The notes under the pieces: model-generated
What the model saw: only the letters and a program-made list of their open reading frames with translations
What the model was told of the DNA's origin: nothing
Databases searched by the model: none
NCBI GenBank assembly: GCA_910578505.1
Contig: CAJTPV010000001.1
Span: forward strand, 157,307 to 221,306
Direction: 5' to 3'
Origin: an uncultured Oscillospiraceae bacterium
GTDB taxonomy: Bacteria > Bacillota > Clostridia > Oscillospirales > Oscillospiraceae
Length of the DNA stretch: 64,000 nt
Part shown: positions 8,351-16,522 of the stretch, piece by piece
How positions within the stretch are numbered: the stretch's first letter is position 1
Layout: every line of letters begins with the position of its first letter
Program-made: the position numbers and the translations under genes

Positions 8351-9604
8351 ATGGCAGAAGTGATCAGCGTCCGCTTTCGCAGCGGAGCGAAGAACTATTA
8401 TTTTGACCCCAGGGGCCTGACGGTGCAGCCGGGCCAGTATGTGGTGGTGGAGACCGCCCAGGGGATTGAGTACGCCAAGTGTACCGAGGGCAGCCACGAG
8501 GTGCCGGACGAGGCGGTGATCCAGCCCCTGCGGGGCGTGGTCCGCATCGCCACGGAGAACGACCACAAGGCCGCGGCCTACAACCGCAGGCGGGAGAAGG
8601 AGGCCGTCGGCATCTGCGAGCAGAAGATCGCCGCCCACGGCCTGGAGATGAAGCTGGTGAACGTGGAGTGCAGCTTTGAGGGCAACAAGATCATCTTTTT
8701 CTTTACCGCCGACGGACGGGTGGACTTCCGGGAGCTGGTGCGGGATCTGGCGGGGGTCTTCCGGGCCCGGATCGAGCTGAGGCAGATCGGCGTGCGGGAC
8801 GAGGCGAAGATGCTGGGCGGCATCGGCATCTGCGGCCGCCCCCTGTGCTGCAGCCAGTTTTTGGATGAATTTATCCCTGTGTCCATCAAGATGGCCAAAA
8901 CCCAGAATCTGAGCCTGAACCCCGCCAAGATCTCCGGCGCCTGCGGTCGCCTGATGTGCTGCCTGAAATATGAGCAGGCCGCCTATGAGGACGCGGCCAA
9001 GCGCATGCCCAAGGCGGAGAGCTTTGTGGATACGCCCGACGGCATTGGCAATGTCAGCGGCGTGGACCTGCTGCGGGAGCAGGTGCAGGTGCGTCTGGAC
9101 AGCGCGCCGGAGTCCCCCAAGCGGTATAGGAACACGGAGATCCGGGTCCTGCGCAACGGCAAGGGCAGCCGGGAGGGGATTGAGATCCCCAAGGAGCACC
9201 CCCAGCGGCAGACCCTGGACACGGAGGTGCGCTTTAAGCGGACCCTCCGGGAGCCCATCCAGGTCCCCGCTCTGCTGGCGGAGGACCGGGAGCCCCTGCC
9301 GGGCGGGGAGCGCCCCAACAACCGCCGCCGGAACAATAACAGCCCCCGGCGCAGCGGCGGCAAGGGCCGGCAGAACGACGGCAAACGTCCGGACAGGCGG
9401 CAGGACAGCCGGGCGAAGATGGTGGAGCGGGTGGACCGGATCGAGCGGGTGGAAAAGCTGCCCGTGCGCATCACCAGCGACGTGACCGCCGAGAAAAAGG
9501 CGGCGGCGGACCGGGCGGCCCGGCAGCAGGGCGACGGCCGCCCGCCGGACACCAAGGCGACAAACCACCGCCGTCCCTACCGCAAGCCCAGGCAGCGCTC
9601 CTGA
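8351..9604 (+). CDS. ricT: RicT/YaaT-type PSP1 domain protein
   Basis: In Bacillus, RicT (YaaT) works with RicA and RicF in an Fe-S complex that affects RNA processing, competence and sporulation entry. The N-terminal two thirds here form the PSP1 domain (about residues 1-280) with the two conserved cysteine clusters GICGRPLCCSQF and GACGRLMCCLKYE. The last roughly 110 residues are a basic, low-complexity tail rich in Arg, Asn and Gly, longer than in Bacillus and perhaps RNA-binding (inference). The holB-ricT pairing supports the call. Confidence 0.88.
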   Translation: MAEVISVRFRSGAKNYYFDPRGLTVQPGQYVVVETAQGIEYAKCTEGSHEVPDEAVIQPLRGVVRIATENDHKAAAYNRRREKEAVGICEQKIAAHGLEMKLVNVECSFEGNKIIFFFTADGRVDFRELVRDLAGVFRARIELRQIGVRDEAKMLGGIGICGRPLCCSQFLDEFIPVSIKMAKTQNLSLNPAKISGACGRLMCCLKYEQAAYEDAAKRMPKAESFVDTPDGIGNVSGVDLLREQVQVRLDSAPESPKRYRNTEIRVLRNGKGSREGIEIPKEHPQRQTLDTEVRFKRTLREPIQVPALLAEDREPLPGGERPNNRRRNNNSPRRSGGKGRQNDGKRPDRRQDSRAKMVERVDRIERVEKLPVRITSDVTAEKKAAADRAARQQGDGRPPDTKATNHRRPYRKPRQRS

Positions 9605-9622
9605 CAGCGCTTTATGCGATTG

Positions 9623-9663
9623 AAAGCCCTCCCAGCCAGCCGCAGGCTGACTGGGAGGGCTTT
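9623..9663. terminator. bidirectional terminator ricT / cotH
   Basis: AAAGCCCTCCCAG (9623-9635) pairs with CTGGGAGGGCTTT (9651-9663), and an inner CAGCC/GGCTG stem extends it. It separates two convergent genes and has A/T flanks on both sides, so it can serve both. Confidence 0.8.
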
Positions 9664-9669
9664 CGGAAA

Positions 9670-11508
9670 TTACCGCCGCTGGAACCGGGAGGCGGCGGCC
9701 AGGCCAAGCAGAAGCACCGCGCCTGACGCCAGCAGCAGAATTCCGGCCCTGTCCGTCCCGGTATTTTCCGGACCGGGCGGCTGTCCGCCTGAATCGCTTA
9801 TCCGCTCCGGCTGTTGACCGGCGTCCGGCTGCAGAGCATTTGTCTGGTCCGGCCTTGCGGGCCGCTGGCCCTGATCGCGCTCAAATCCGCCGCCCATACC
9901 GCCGGGACCGCCGCCAAAGCCGCCGCCGGCGTCCATGCCGCCCATGTCCTGGATGTTGATGTCCGAGGCGTCCACCAGGGCGCTGCCGTCCTCCTGCTGG
10001 CCCTGGCTGGTGGAGGGGATGGTCCCCTCCAGCTGCCCGCGTACGCTCTCGGCCCGGCGCAGGCAGAAGGCCCTCAGGGCCGCCGCGCCTGCGGTAAACT
10101 CCTCCAGGGTGCAGAATTTTGTGGGGTCCTTCTCCACGTAGGGCGTGATCATTGCGGTGACGCTGTCGATGGTCTGCGCGAATTCCCCGCTGTCGAAATA
10201 GCTGGAGAGAAATTCCGCGTACAGCTGATGATACCGCTGCGTGTACGCCTCGCTGCCGAAGATCCACGCCGCCATAGGCCGGTCCTCCAGACTCCCGCCG
10301 GTTACCGGGGAGTCGATGGGCGCGTTCACAAGGCTGTCCGCGCCGGAGGCGGCGTCAAACCCGCCGAAGGCCAGGTTGTAATCCCAGGGCAGCATGGACA
10401 GAACGCCGTCCTTCTCGTAGAGGTAGTAGTTGTGGACCATGCTGCCGGTGTAGCTGTCGCCGTTGCAGACAAAGGTGTGGGCCACAAAGTATCGGATGAC
10501 CGCGTCCACGTCCACCACCCGCGCGGCGTCCTCCCCGCTGCTCAGCGTCTTCAGCGACGCGATCAGGCGAATCCTGTCAGCGTCCGAAATATCGGTCTTC
10601 GCGCTGTCGAAAATGTTGGCGTAGCTGTCGGGGTCATCGTCGATATACTGCAGCTTTACATCGCTGCTGCCCATACCGCCGAACCCGCCGCCCATACCGC
10701 CCATTTCCGCAGGCGGCTCCCCATTTTCCGGCGGCGCGAACCCCGCCGCAGGCGCACCGCCGCCCTGGGGCGGCGCGGGGAGACTGCCGGCGTCTCCGCC
10801 TGGCTGCGGTCCGCTCCAGAGGTCCTCCCCGCCGCGGTCCTCCAGGTCCTCTATCGCAAAGCCCCTGCCGTTCCCGCGCCCGCCGCCGAAGCGCATACTG
10901 TCGGGCTTGTAGAGGTTCCCGGCGTCCCTGCCGTAATTGCGCTGCAAAAAGCCGTCCTCAACGCCCTCCACCGCCAGATACAGGCCCCAGTCCTCCCCGT
11001 TTACCGTGATATAGACAAAGCTGCACAGAGGCGCGGCGGCCCCGGCGGCGGCCATCATCTGGTAGGAGAGGAAATCCTTCATATAGGTGTTATCCTGGAT
11101 GATGTTGTTCAGGTTCAGCTTATCCAGGCCGTAATAGGACGTCTGGCTGTCATAGTGGTCGAATTCGATTTTGAAGCTGTACCGGTCGTTCCCATATCTG
11201 GCCACGGAGCTGAGGGACGTGTTCCCCTTGGCCCGGATGCCCACGTTCCGGCGGGATTCCCCGTCGATGACCACCGCGCAGGCCGCATACTCCTCGTTCT
11301 CGCAGGTGTCGATAAAGCCGTCCCAATCGTCCATCACGATGTCCACCGTATGGACCCGGCCGGCAGCAAAGAGCCGGTCTTCATAGCCCATGGTCCGGGA
11401 CGCCGCCTGGAGCCCCAGGGCCTCGCCGTTGACAAACAGCAGCGTGACCGCCAGCGTCAGCGCCAGGACCAGACAGCAGAGCCGGTCGATGTGTCTGTGC
11501 GTCGACAT
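9670..11508 (-). CDS. CotH kinase family surface protein
   Basis: CotH-type proteins are atypical protein kinases, known from spore coats and also found as exported proteins. The 612-residue product from ATG 11508 has a signal-anchor (about 8-25) and a CotH domain with LDKLNLNNIIQDNTYMKDFL and LPWDYNLAFGGFD. Gly/Pro-rich low-complexity insertions and a Gly/Met-rich tail follow, then a C-terminal membrane helix (about 588-606) ending in RRFQ-type basic residues. So it is probably tethered at both ends with its kinase-like domain outside. It starts 4 bases after the DUF4956 stop, in one operon with the VTC gene. Confidence 0.8.
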   Translation of the reverse strand: MSTHRHIDRLCCLVLALTLAVTLLFVNGEALGLQAASRTMGYEDRLFAAGRVHTVDIVMDDWDGFIDTCENEEYAACAVVIDGESRRNVGIRAKGNTSLSSVARYGNDRYSFKIEFDHYDSQTSYYGLDKLNLNNIIQDNTYMKDFLSYQMMAAAGAAAPLCSFVYITVNGEDWGLYLAVEGVEDGFLQRNYGRDAGNLYKPDSMRFGGGRGNGRGFAIEDLEDRGGEDLWSGPQPGGDAGSLPAPPQGGGAPAAGFAPPENGEPPAEMGGMGGGFGGMGSSDVKLQYIDDDPDSYANIFDSAKTDISDADRIRLIASLKTLSSGEDAARVVDVDAVIRYFVAHTFVCNGDSYTGSMVHNYYLYEKDGVLSMLPWDYNLAFGGFDAASGADSLVNAPIDSPVTGGSLEDRPMAAWIFGSEAYTQRYHQLYAEFLSSYFDSGEFAQTIDSVTAMITPYVEKDPTKFCTLEEFTAGAAALRAFCLRRAESVRGQLEGTIPSTSQGQQEDGSALVDASDINIQDMGGMDAGGGFGGGPGGMGGGFERDQGQRPARPDQTNALQPDAGQQPERISDSGGQPPGPENTGTDRAGILLLASGAVLLLGLAAASRFQRR

Positions 11509-11512
11509 AGCC

Positions 11513-12187
11513 TCACCCCATGTAGTCGCCGTTGTAGCTGACCAGGACCGCGCTGTATACGCCGTCGATGTCCGCCAGGGTGTTGACAAAGTCCGTATTG
11601 CCGCCCTTCATGCGGATCTCCAGGTTCATCTCCACCTCGCCCCGCTGGGCGGTCTTGCTCTTGACCACGCACCGCTGCACCTGGCTGTCCAGAAACGCCC
11701 TGGCCCGCTGCTCGCTGTCGTGGCCGTCGCAGCGCAGCACCACGATATAGGGGTCAAGATACGATTTTTTGTTGACAAACACCAGCAGCACCACGCCTAT
11801 GGCCACACTGCCGGTGACCGCCAGCGGGATCAGCCCCGCCGCCAGCACGATGCCCACGGCGATGGACCAGAACAGAAACGCAATATCCAGCGGCTCCTTG
11901 ATGGCGGTGCGGAAGCGCACGATGGACAGCGCGCCCACCATGCCCAGACTCAGCACCACGTTGCTGGTCACGGCCAGAATCACCACAGTGGTGATCATGG
12001 TCAGCGCCACCAGCGTCACGCCGAAGCTGGAGGAGTACATGACGCCGGAAAAGGTCCGCTTATAGACCAGAAAGATGAACATGCCCAGGCCAAAGGCCAG
12101 GACCAGCGCCAGCGCCATGTCAAAAATACTGACGCTGGCGATGTTTTCCAGAAAGCTGGATTTGAAGATGTCACCGAATGTAATCAT
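11513..12187 (-). CDS. DUF4956 membrane protein
   Basis: The 224-residue protein has about four hydrophobic segments in its first 140 residues, the conserved core VLSLGMVGALSIVRFRTAIK, and a soluble C-terminal domain of ferredoxin-like length. This is the DUF4956 family, whose members recur next to VTC-domain and CotH genes; its biochemical role is unknown. Here it lies between those two, 30 bases after the VTC gene and 4 bases before cotH, with a good AAAGGAG site. The context suggests the three act together at the membrane. Confidence 0.8.
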   Translation of the reverse strand: MITFGDIFKSSFLENIASVSIFDMALALVLAFGLGMFIFLVYKRTFSGVMYSSSFGVTLVALTMITTVVILAVTSNVVLSLGMVGALSIVRFRTAIKEPLDIAFLFWSIAVGIVLAAGLIPLAVTGSVAIGVVLLVFVNKKSYLDPYIVVLRCDGHDSEQRARAFLDSQVQRCVVKSKTAQRGEVEMNLEIRMKGGNTDFVNTLADIDGVYSAVLVSYNGDYMG

Positions 12188-12217
12188 GTCTGTTTTCTCC
12201 TTTTTACTGTTGCCGCT

Positions 12218-12889
12218 CTACCCGTACATGCGGCAGGCCGCGTACTTGGAAAAGGCGGACGCCCGCCGGCTTTCCAGCTGCACGGCGTCCCGGATCACCG
12301 ACGGCAGGAATGCGTCCCACTTGACCTCCAGAATGGCGGGTGCGTTCCCCGCCGGGATGGTCACGCAGTCCGCGCTGAGAAAGCCTGCGCACCCCAGGCC
12401 GGTGCGCAGGCCGTAGTCCAGCGTCACCCGCACGTTCCCCGGCCCGCAGACAAAGGCCTCCCGGGTGTACTCCACAATGACCTTGGGCCGCAGCAGGGAG
12501 CAGGTCATCTTGTGGTACAGCTCCTGCACCAGGGGCCGCCCGCTCTCCGGCATCCACGCCAGCGCCCCGTCCGCCGCGGCCTGGGCCTCCTCCCGCGTCA
12601 GCGCCGCGCTCTCCTTGCTGCACAGGCCGCCGGCCTTGCTCTTCTTCTCCAGGCGGATGAGGGACGTGTCCCCATTGTAGAGCCGGAGGCGGAACTTTTC
12701 CCGCCGGTCCACCCCATCCAGCTTTTCCCGGAGAGCCGTGTCCGACGGCGTGTCGAAATACAGGCTGCGGATGAAGTATTTGCCGTCCGCCGCGTGGCTG
12801 TCCGGTCTGGCCACGGCCCGCAGCCGCTGGCGGAGGACCAGCAGGTCCCCAGGGGCGATCTGGTGCTTCCACTCGTGCCGGAAGTTCAT
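12218..12889 (-). CDS. VTC domain (polyphosphate polymerase-like) protein
   Basis: VTC domains in fungi polymerise polyphosphate from ATP inside a tunnel-shaped beta barrel. This 223-residue protein begins RHEWKHQI and carries basic tunnel-type motifs: IRSLYFDTP (about 40-48), REKFRLRLYNG (63-73), IRLEKKSKAGG (78-88) and PAILEVKWD. These match bacterial VTC-domain proteins in length and order. It is the first gene of the operon with DUF4956 and cotH, divergent from the response regulator. Polyphosphate synthesis is inferred from the family, not shown. Confidence 0.8.
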   Translation of the reverse strand: MNFRHEWKHQIAPGDLLVLRQRLRAVARPDSHAADGKYFIRSLYFDTPSDTALREKLDGVDRREKFRLRLYNGDTSLIRLEKKSKAGGLCSKESAALTREEAQAAADGALAWMPESGRPLVQELYHKMTCSLLRPKVIVEYTREAFVCGPGNVRVTLDYGLRTGLGCAGFLSADCVTIPAGNAPAILEVKWDAFLPSVIRDAVQLESRRASAFSKYAACRMYG

Positions 12890-12934
12890 GCTGTCACATC
12901 CTTTCCTTCAACACCCCGATTGTACCGCGCCGGG

Positions 12935-13000
12935 CTGAAACAATTCTGAAAAAATCGTGAACGCTCTGTGACTTTTTTCCTGTTTTCAGCGCTGTTTCAG
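12935..13000. promoter_or_regulatory. mirrored direct repeats between VTC operon and response regulator
   Basis: CTGAAA occurs at 12935-12940 and 12946-12951, and its complement TTTCAG at 12984-12989 and 12995-13000. Each pair repeats with an 11-bp period, and the two pairs point outward to the two divergent genes. OmpR/PhoB-family regulators bind tandem half-sites spaced by 10-11 bp, so these are good candidates for autoregulation of the two-component system and control of the VTC operon. Confidence 0.6.
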
Positions 13001-13049
13001 CGTGGCGCGGTATGGTTGAGCTATCAGTAACAACGGAGGTTTCCCGCCT

Positions 13050-13724
13050 ATGAAAATCCTGATCATCGAGGACGAGGTCCTGCTGGCCGACTCCCTGAAA
13101 ACACTGCTGGAGGCAAAGGGCTTTGAGGCCGAGGCGGTCTACAGCGGCGAGAGCGGCGCGGAGTACGCCCAGCTGGGCGTCTATGACCTGCTGATCCTGG
13201 ACGTCATGATGCCCGGACTCAACGGCTTCCAGGTGGCCCGGCAGGTCCGCTCCAGCCGCTGCGGCACCCCCATCCTGATGCTGACCGCTCGTTCGGACGT
13301 GCTGGACCGGGTGGAGGGCCTCAACTCCGGCGCGGACTACTACCTCACCAAGCCCTTTGACACGCGGGAGCTGCTGGCCTGCGTCAACGCCCTGCTGCGC
13401 CGCCAGGGGGAGCAGGTCAACGCCCTCTCCTTTGGCAATACCCAGCTGGAGCTGGACTCCAACATGCTCATCTGCGGGGAGAACCGGGTGCGGTTGTCGG
13501 CGCGGGAGTTCGACGTCATGCGCCAGCTGATGCAGTCGCCGGAGCGGAACGTCTCCAAGGAGACGCTGCTGGCAAAGGTGTGGGGCTACGACTCCAACGC
13601 GGTGGAGAACCATGTGGAGGTGTATGTGGGCTTCCTGCGCAAAAAGCTGCGGAGCATCGGCTCCAGCGTCCGCATTGAGGCGGTGCGGCGGCTGGGCTAC
13701 CATCTGGAGGCGGACGAGTCATGA
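13050..13724 (+). CDS. OmpR/PhoB-family response regulator
   Basis: The 224-residue protein has a receiver domain with acidic pocket EDE (7-9), phosphoacceptor Asp51 in LILDVMMPG, a conserved Thr in MLTAR and Lys in LTKPF. A C-terminal winged-helix domain (about 125-222) has the usual NAVENHVEVYVGFLRKKL. ATG 13050 follows AACGGAGG. Its stop overlaps the kinase start by 4 nt. The divergent VTC/DUF4956/CotH operon and the paired half-sites between them make that operon its likely target. Confidence 0.92.
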   Translation: MKILIIEDEVLLADSLKTLLEAKGFEAEAVYSGESGAEYAQLGVYDLLILDVMMPGLNGFQVARQVRSSRCGTPILMLTARSDVLDRVEGLNSGADYYLTKPFDTRELLACVNALLRRQGEQVNALSFGNTQLELDSNMLICGENRVRLSAREFDVMRQLMQSPERNVSKETLLAKVWGYDSNAVENHVEVYVGFLRKKLRSIGSSVRIEAVRRLGYHLEADES

Positions 13725-14935
13725 TCCGGCGGCTGCGGTTGACATTTGTCTGCATCAACATGGTGACGGTCACCGCCATGCTGTGCGTGATCTTCGGCAT
13801 GGTCCTCCACTTCACCCGGGAGAACCTGGAGGCGAAGAGCATCCATCTGCTCCAGACGCTGGCCGCGGAGCCGGGCCAGCCGGGCCCGCGGGGGCCCCAT
13901 GAGGTGCAGCTGCCCTATTTCACGGTGGAATTCGGCCAGTGGGGCGGCATGCGGGTGGTGGGGAGCGGGACCTACGCCTTTCTGGACGAGGCGGAGCTGT
14001 CGGAGCTGCTGCGGGCCGCTCTGGACGCCGGGGAGCCCGTCGGGGTCCTGCCGGAGTACGGCCTGCGCTACTGCCGGACCGGTCCGCCGGGCGGGTTCGT
14101 CTTCGTGGATATCTCCAGCGAGATCAGCACCATGGAGAATCTGCTGCGGAACTGTCTGCTCATCGGCTGCGCCAGCTTTCTGGCATTCCTGCTGATCAGC
14201 CTGCTGCTGGCCCGGTGGGCGGTAAAGCCGGTGGACACGGCGTGGCGGCAGCAGCGGCAGTTCGTGGCGGACGCCTCCCACGAGCTGAAGACGCCGCTGA
14301 CCGTGATCCTGACCAACGCTGAGCTGCTGCAGGACGCCGGGCCGTCCCGGTTCGCGGACAACATCCTGGTCATGGCCCGGCAGATGCGGGGGCTGGTGGA
14401 GGGGCTCCTCGACCTGGCGCGGGTGGACAACGGGGAGAAGGCCTTCCAGCCGGTGGACCTCAGCCGCCTGGTAGCGGACGCGCTGCTGCCCTTTGAGCCG
14501 GTGTTCTTTGAGCGGCGGCTGGAGCTGTCCTCCTCCGTCGCGGAGGATATCACGGTGCAGGGCAGTCCGGGCCACCTGCGGCAGGTGGTGGAGATCCTGC
14601 TGGACAACGCGCAGAAGTACGCGGACGCCCAGGGAACGGTGGCGGTGCGGCTGGAGCGGAGCGGCGGGAAGGCCTGCCTGCTGTCCGTGGCCAATCCAGG
14701 GCCGGCCATCAGCCGGGAGGACCTGGCCAACATCTTCAAGCGGTTCTACCGGGTGGACGAGGCCCGGCGCAGGGACGGCAGCTGCGGACTGGGTCTGGCC
14801 ATCGCGGAGGGGATCGTGGCATCCCACCGGGGGAAAATATGGGCGGAGAGCGGCAACGGCGTCAACACGTTTTTTGTCCGGCTGCCGGTTGACAGGGACA
14901 ACAAAAGCGGCGCTCCCCACGGCGGAAAACCGTAG
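13721..14935 (+). CDS. sensor histidine kinase
   Basis: The 404-residue partner of the upstream regulator has an N-terminal membrane helix (about 10-30), an extracellular part of roughly 110 residues with no recognised sensor fold, and a second membrane helix (about 142-165). Then come a HisKA domain with FVADASHELKTPLTV (phosphoacceptor His) and an ATPase domain with N-box LLDNAQKYA, F-box FKRFYRVDEARR and GLGLAIAEGIV. ATGA overlap with the regulator gene implies coupled translation. The signal is unknown. Confidence 0.92.
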   Translation: MIRRLRLTFVCINMVTVTAMLCVIFGMVLHFTRENLEAKSIHLLQTLAAEPGQPGPRGPHEVQLPYFTVEFGQWGGMRVVGSGTYAFLDEAELSELLRAALDAGEPVGVLPEYGLRYCRTGPPGGFVFVDISSEISTMENLLRNCLLIGCASFLAFLLISLLLARWAVKPVDTAWRQQRQFVADASHELKTPLTVILTNAELLQDAGPSRFADNILVMARQMRGLVEGLLDLARVDNGEKAFQPVDLSRLVADALLPFEPVFFERRLELSSSVAEDITVQGSPGHLRQVVEILLDNAQKYADAQGTVAVRLERSGGKACLLSVANPGPAISREDLANIFKRFYRVDEARRRDGSCGLGLAIAEGIVASHRGKIWAESGNGVNTFFVRLPVDRDNKSGAPHGGKP

Positions 14936-14945
14936 GGAGCGCCGC
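14907..14945. terminator. bidirectional terminator overlapping the kinase stop codon
   Basis: GCGGCGCTCCC (14907-14917) pairs with GGGAGCGCCGC (14935-14945). The left arm lies in the last kinase codons, and the kinase stop codon (14933-14935) sits at the loop/stem border. The hairpin separates the kinase from convergent pdaA. Confidence 0.7.
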
Positions 14946-14964
14946 TGGCGCGGGGCGGGGGGAC

Positions 14965-15792
14965 TTACGGCAGCTGGTCCAGGGAGGCAAACTGGTAGCC
15001 CATGTCCTCCCATTTGGTCAGCAGCTCGTCCAGAATGTCCGCGTTTGTGGAGGACGTGGAGTGCAGCAGGACAATGGCCCCGTCGTGGATGCGGGGCAGG
15101 AGCTTGGCATAGGCCTGCTCCGGCGTGGGCTGGTCGTCGGCGTACCAGTCCACATAGGCCAGGCTCCAGAAGATGGTCCGATAGCCCAGAGCCTGGGCCT
15201 GCTTGAGATTGTCCACACTGTATTTCCCCTGGGGCGGGCGGTAAAACCGGGACAGATCCTGACCGGTGGTCTCCTTGTACAGCGCCGCCAGGGCGTTCAG
15301 CTCCTGCTGAAAGGCGCTCTGGTCGGAGATGCTGGACATGTCCGGGTGGTGGAAGGTGTGGTTGCCCACGATGTGGCCCTCGGCGGCCATGCGGCGGACA
15401 ATATCCGGGGCGCTCTCGATCATGTGGCCCACAACGAAAAAGGCGGCGGGCGCGCGGTGCTTTTTCAGGGCGTCCAGGATCTTTTCCGTGCAGCCGTTTT
15501 CGTACCCGCAGTCGAAGGTGAGATAGATCACCTTTTGGGCGGTGTCGCCCAGGTAGTAGGCGTCATACTGCGCCAGCTCCTCTGCAGCGGCGTTGCCGAC
15601 AGGCGGCTGGCCCTCCGCGGGGAACGACAGGCCCCAGTTGACTGCGGAGGCCTCCACCGCCTCCACAGCGGCGGGGGCGGAGGCCGGAGACGCCGCCGTG
15701 TCCCTGTCCAGGGAGACTGCAGCGGCGGCGATGAGCGTAACGGTGACAAGAGCGCTGAGGATGAGCAGGTGACTGCGATTCCAGCGTGACAT
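14965..15792 (-). CDS. pdaA: PdaA-type polysaccharide deacetylase
   Basis: The protein (275 residues from ATG 15792, after AAGGAGG) has an N-terminal signal-anchor (about 8-25), a Ser/Ala-rich linker and a NodB-type deacetylase domain. The motifs are LTFDCGYENG, HTFHHPD (metal-binding His pair), RPPQGKYS and LLHST. The GYENG signature resembles PdaA, which removes acetyl groups from muramic acid during spore cortex delta-lactam formation. The second Asp of the usual TFDDG motif is Cys here (TFDNG in Bacillus PdaA). PdaB or a vegetative peptidoglycan deacetylase is the alternative. Confidence 0.75.
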   Translation of the reverse strand: MSRWNRSHLLILSALVTVTLIAAAAVSLDRDTAASPASAPAAVEAVEASAVNWGLSFPAEGQPPVGNAAAEELAQYDAYYLGDTAQKVIYLTFDCGYENGCTEKILDALKKHRAPAAFFVVGHMIESAPDIVRRMAAEGHIVGNHTFHHPDMSSISDQSAFQQELNALAALYKETTGQDLSRFYRPPQGKYSVDNLKQAQALGYRTIFWSLAYVDWYADDQPTPEQAYAKLLPRIHDGAIVLLHSTSSTNADILDELLTKWEDMGYQFASLDQLP

Positions 15793-15906
15793 GGTTGGTG
15801 AACCTCCTTGGGTTGGTGTCACGCTTAGTCTGTCCCGCCAGGCGGCCTTTTATCCCGCTACAGGACCCGCTCGGAGATCACCCGGCGGATTTTCCCGTCA
15901 GGCGTC

Positions 15907-15935
15907 TTGCAATTTGGGGACTAATGTGGTAGACT
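15907..15935 (+). promoter_or_regulatory. promoter for the Cys/His repeat gene
   Basis: TTGCAA (15907-15912) and TAGACT (15930-15935), 17 bases apart, lie about 50 bases before the start of the downstream gene. Confidence 0.55.
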
Positions 15936-15986
15936 ATACGCAGAACAGGTCCTGCCCCGGATGGCGGGACGAAAGGAGGAATTACC

Positions 15987-16517
15987 ATGCAGCAAACAAA
16001 GCGGATCGCTGCGGGAGCGGCGGCGGTCCTGACTGCACTGATGCTCATGCTCCCCGCGTCGGCTCACGGCGGACATCACCATAAGAATACGGCCCAGCCC
16101 GCCGTCACATCCTGCGGCGTATGCGCCGTGGAGGGCTGCACCGTATCTGGCCGGCACACCCACAGCGGAACCACTTACTGCGGCTATGACCATGCGGACG
16201 GCGTATGCCGCGGCGCCTGCGCGGCGCTGTGCGGTGTGGAGGGCTGCACCGTGTCCGGGCGGCACACCCACAACGGGATCACCTACTGCGGCTACGGCCA
16301 TGAGGCCGGGTTCTGTGACGGGACCTGCGCGGCGCTGTGCGGCGTGAAGGGCTGCACGGCCACCGGGCGGCACACCCACAGCGGGACCACCTACTGCGGC
16401 TACCACCACGACGGCGGGTTCTGCGACGGCACCTGCACCGCCATCCTGGCCGCCCAGGCCGCCGGAACTACCGGCGGCTGCCATGGCAGCGGCTACGGCC
16501 ACCACGGGCACTGCTGA
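15987..16517 (+). CDS. secreted Cys/His-rich triple-repeat protein
   Basis: I do not recognise the family. The 176-residue product has a signal peptide (about 1-26, cleavage near ASA-HGG). Three tandem repeats with an exact 36-residue period follow. Each has the pattern C-x13-C-x8-C-x3-C-x3-C, with the core EGCTVSGRHTHSGTTYCGY. There are 18 cysteines, and histidines cluster at both ends (HGGHHHK and GHHGHC). The spacing suggests an exported metal-binding or disulfide-rich protein, by inference. An AAAGGAGG site precedes ATG 15987. The SDR gene starts 5 bases after its stop. Confidence 0.7.
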   Translation: MQQTKRIAAGAAAVLTALMLMLPASAHGGHHHKNTAQPAVTSCGVCAVEGCTVSGRHTHSGTTYCGYDHADGVCRGACAALCGVEGCTVSGRHTHNGITYCGYGHEAGFCDGTCAALCGVKGCTATGRHTHSGTTYCGYHHDGGFCDGTCTAILAAQAAGTTGGCHGSGYGHHGHC

Positions 16518-16522
16518 CGCCC

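Noticed and set aside
16130..16460. CRISPR-like or tandem DNA repeats
   Set aside because: The repeats are in-frame protein repeats (108-bp period) with third-position differences, not identical spaced repeats. No CRISPR array or cas gene was seen in the window.
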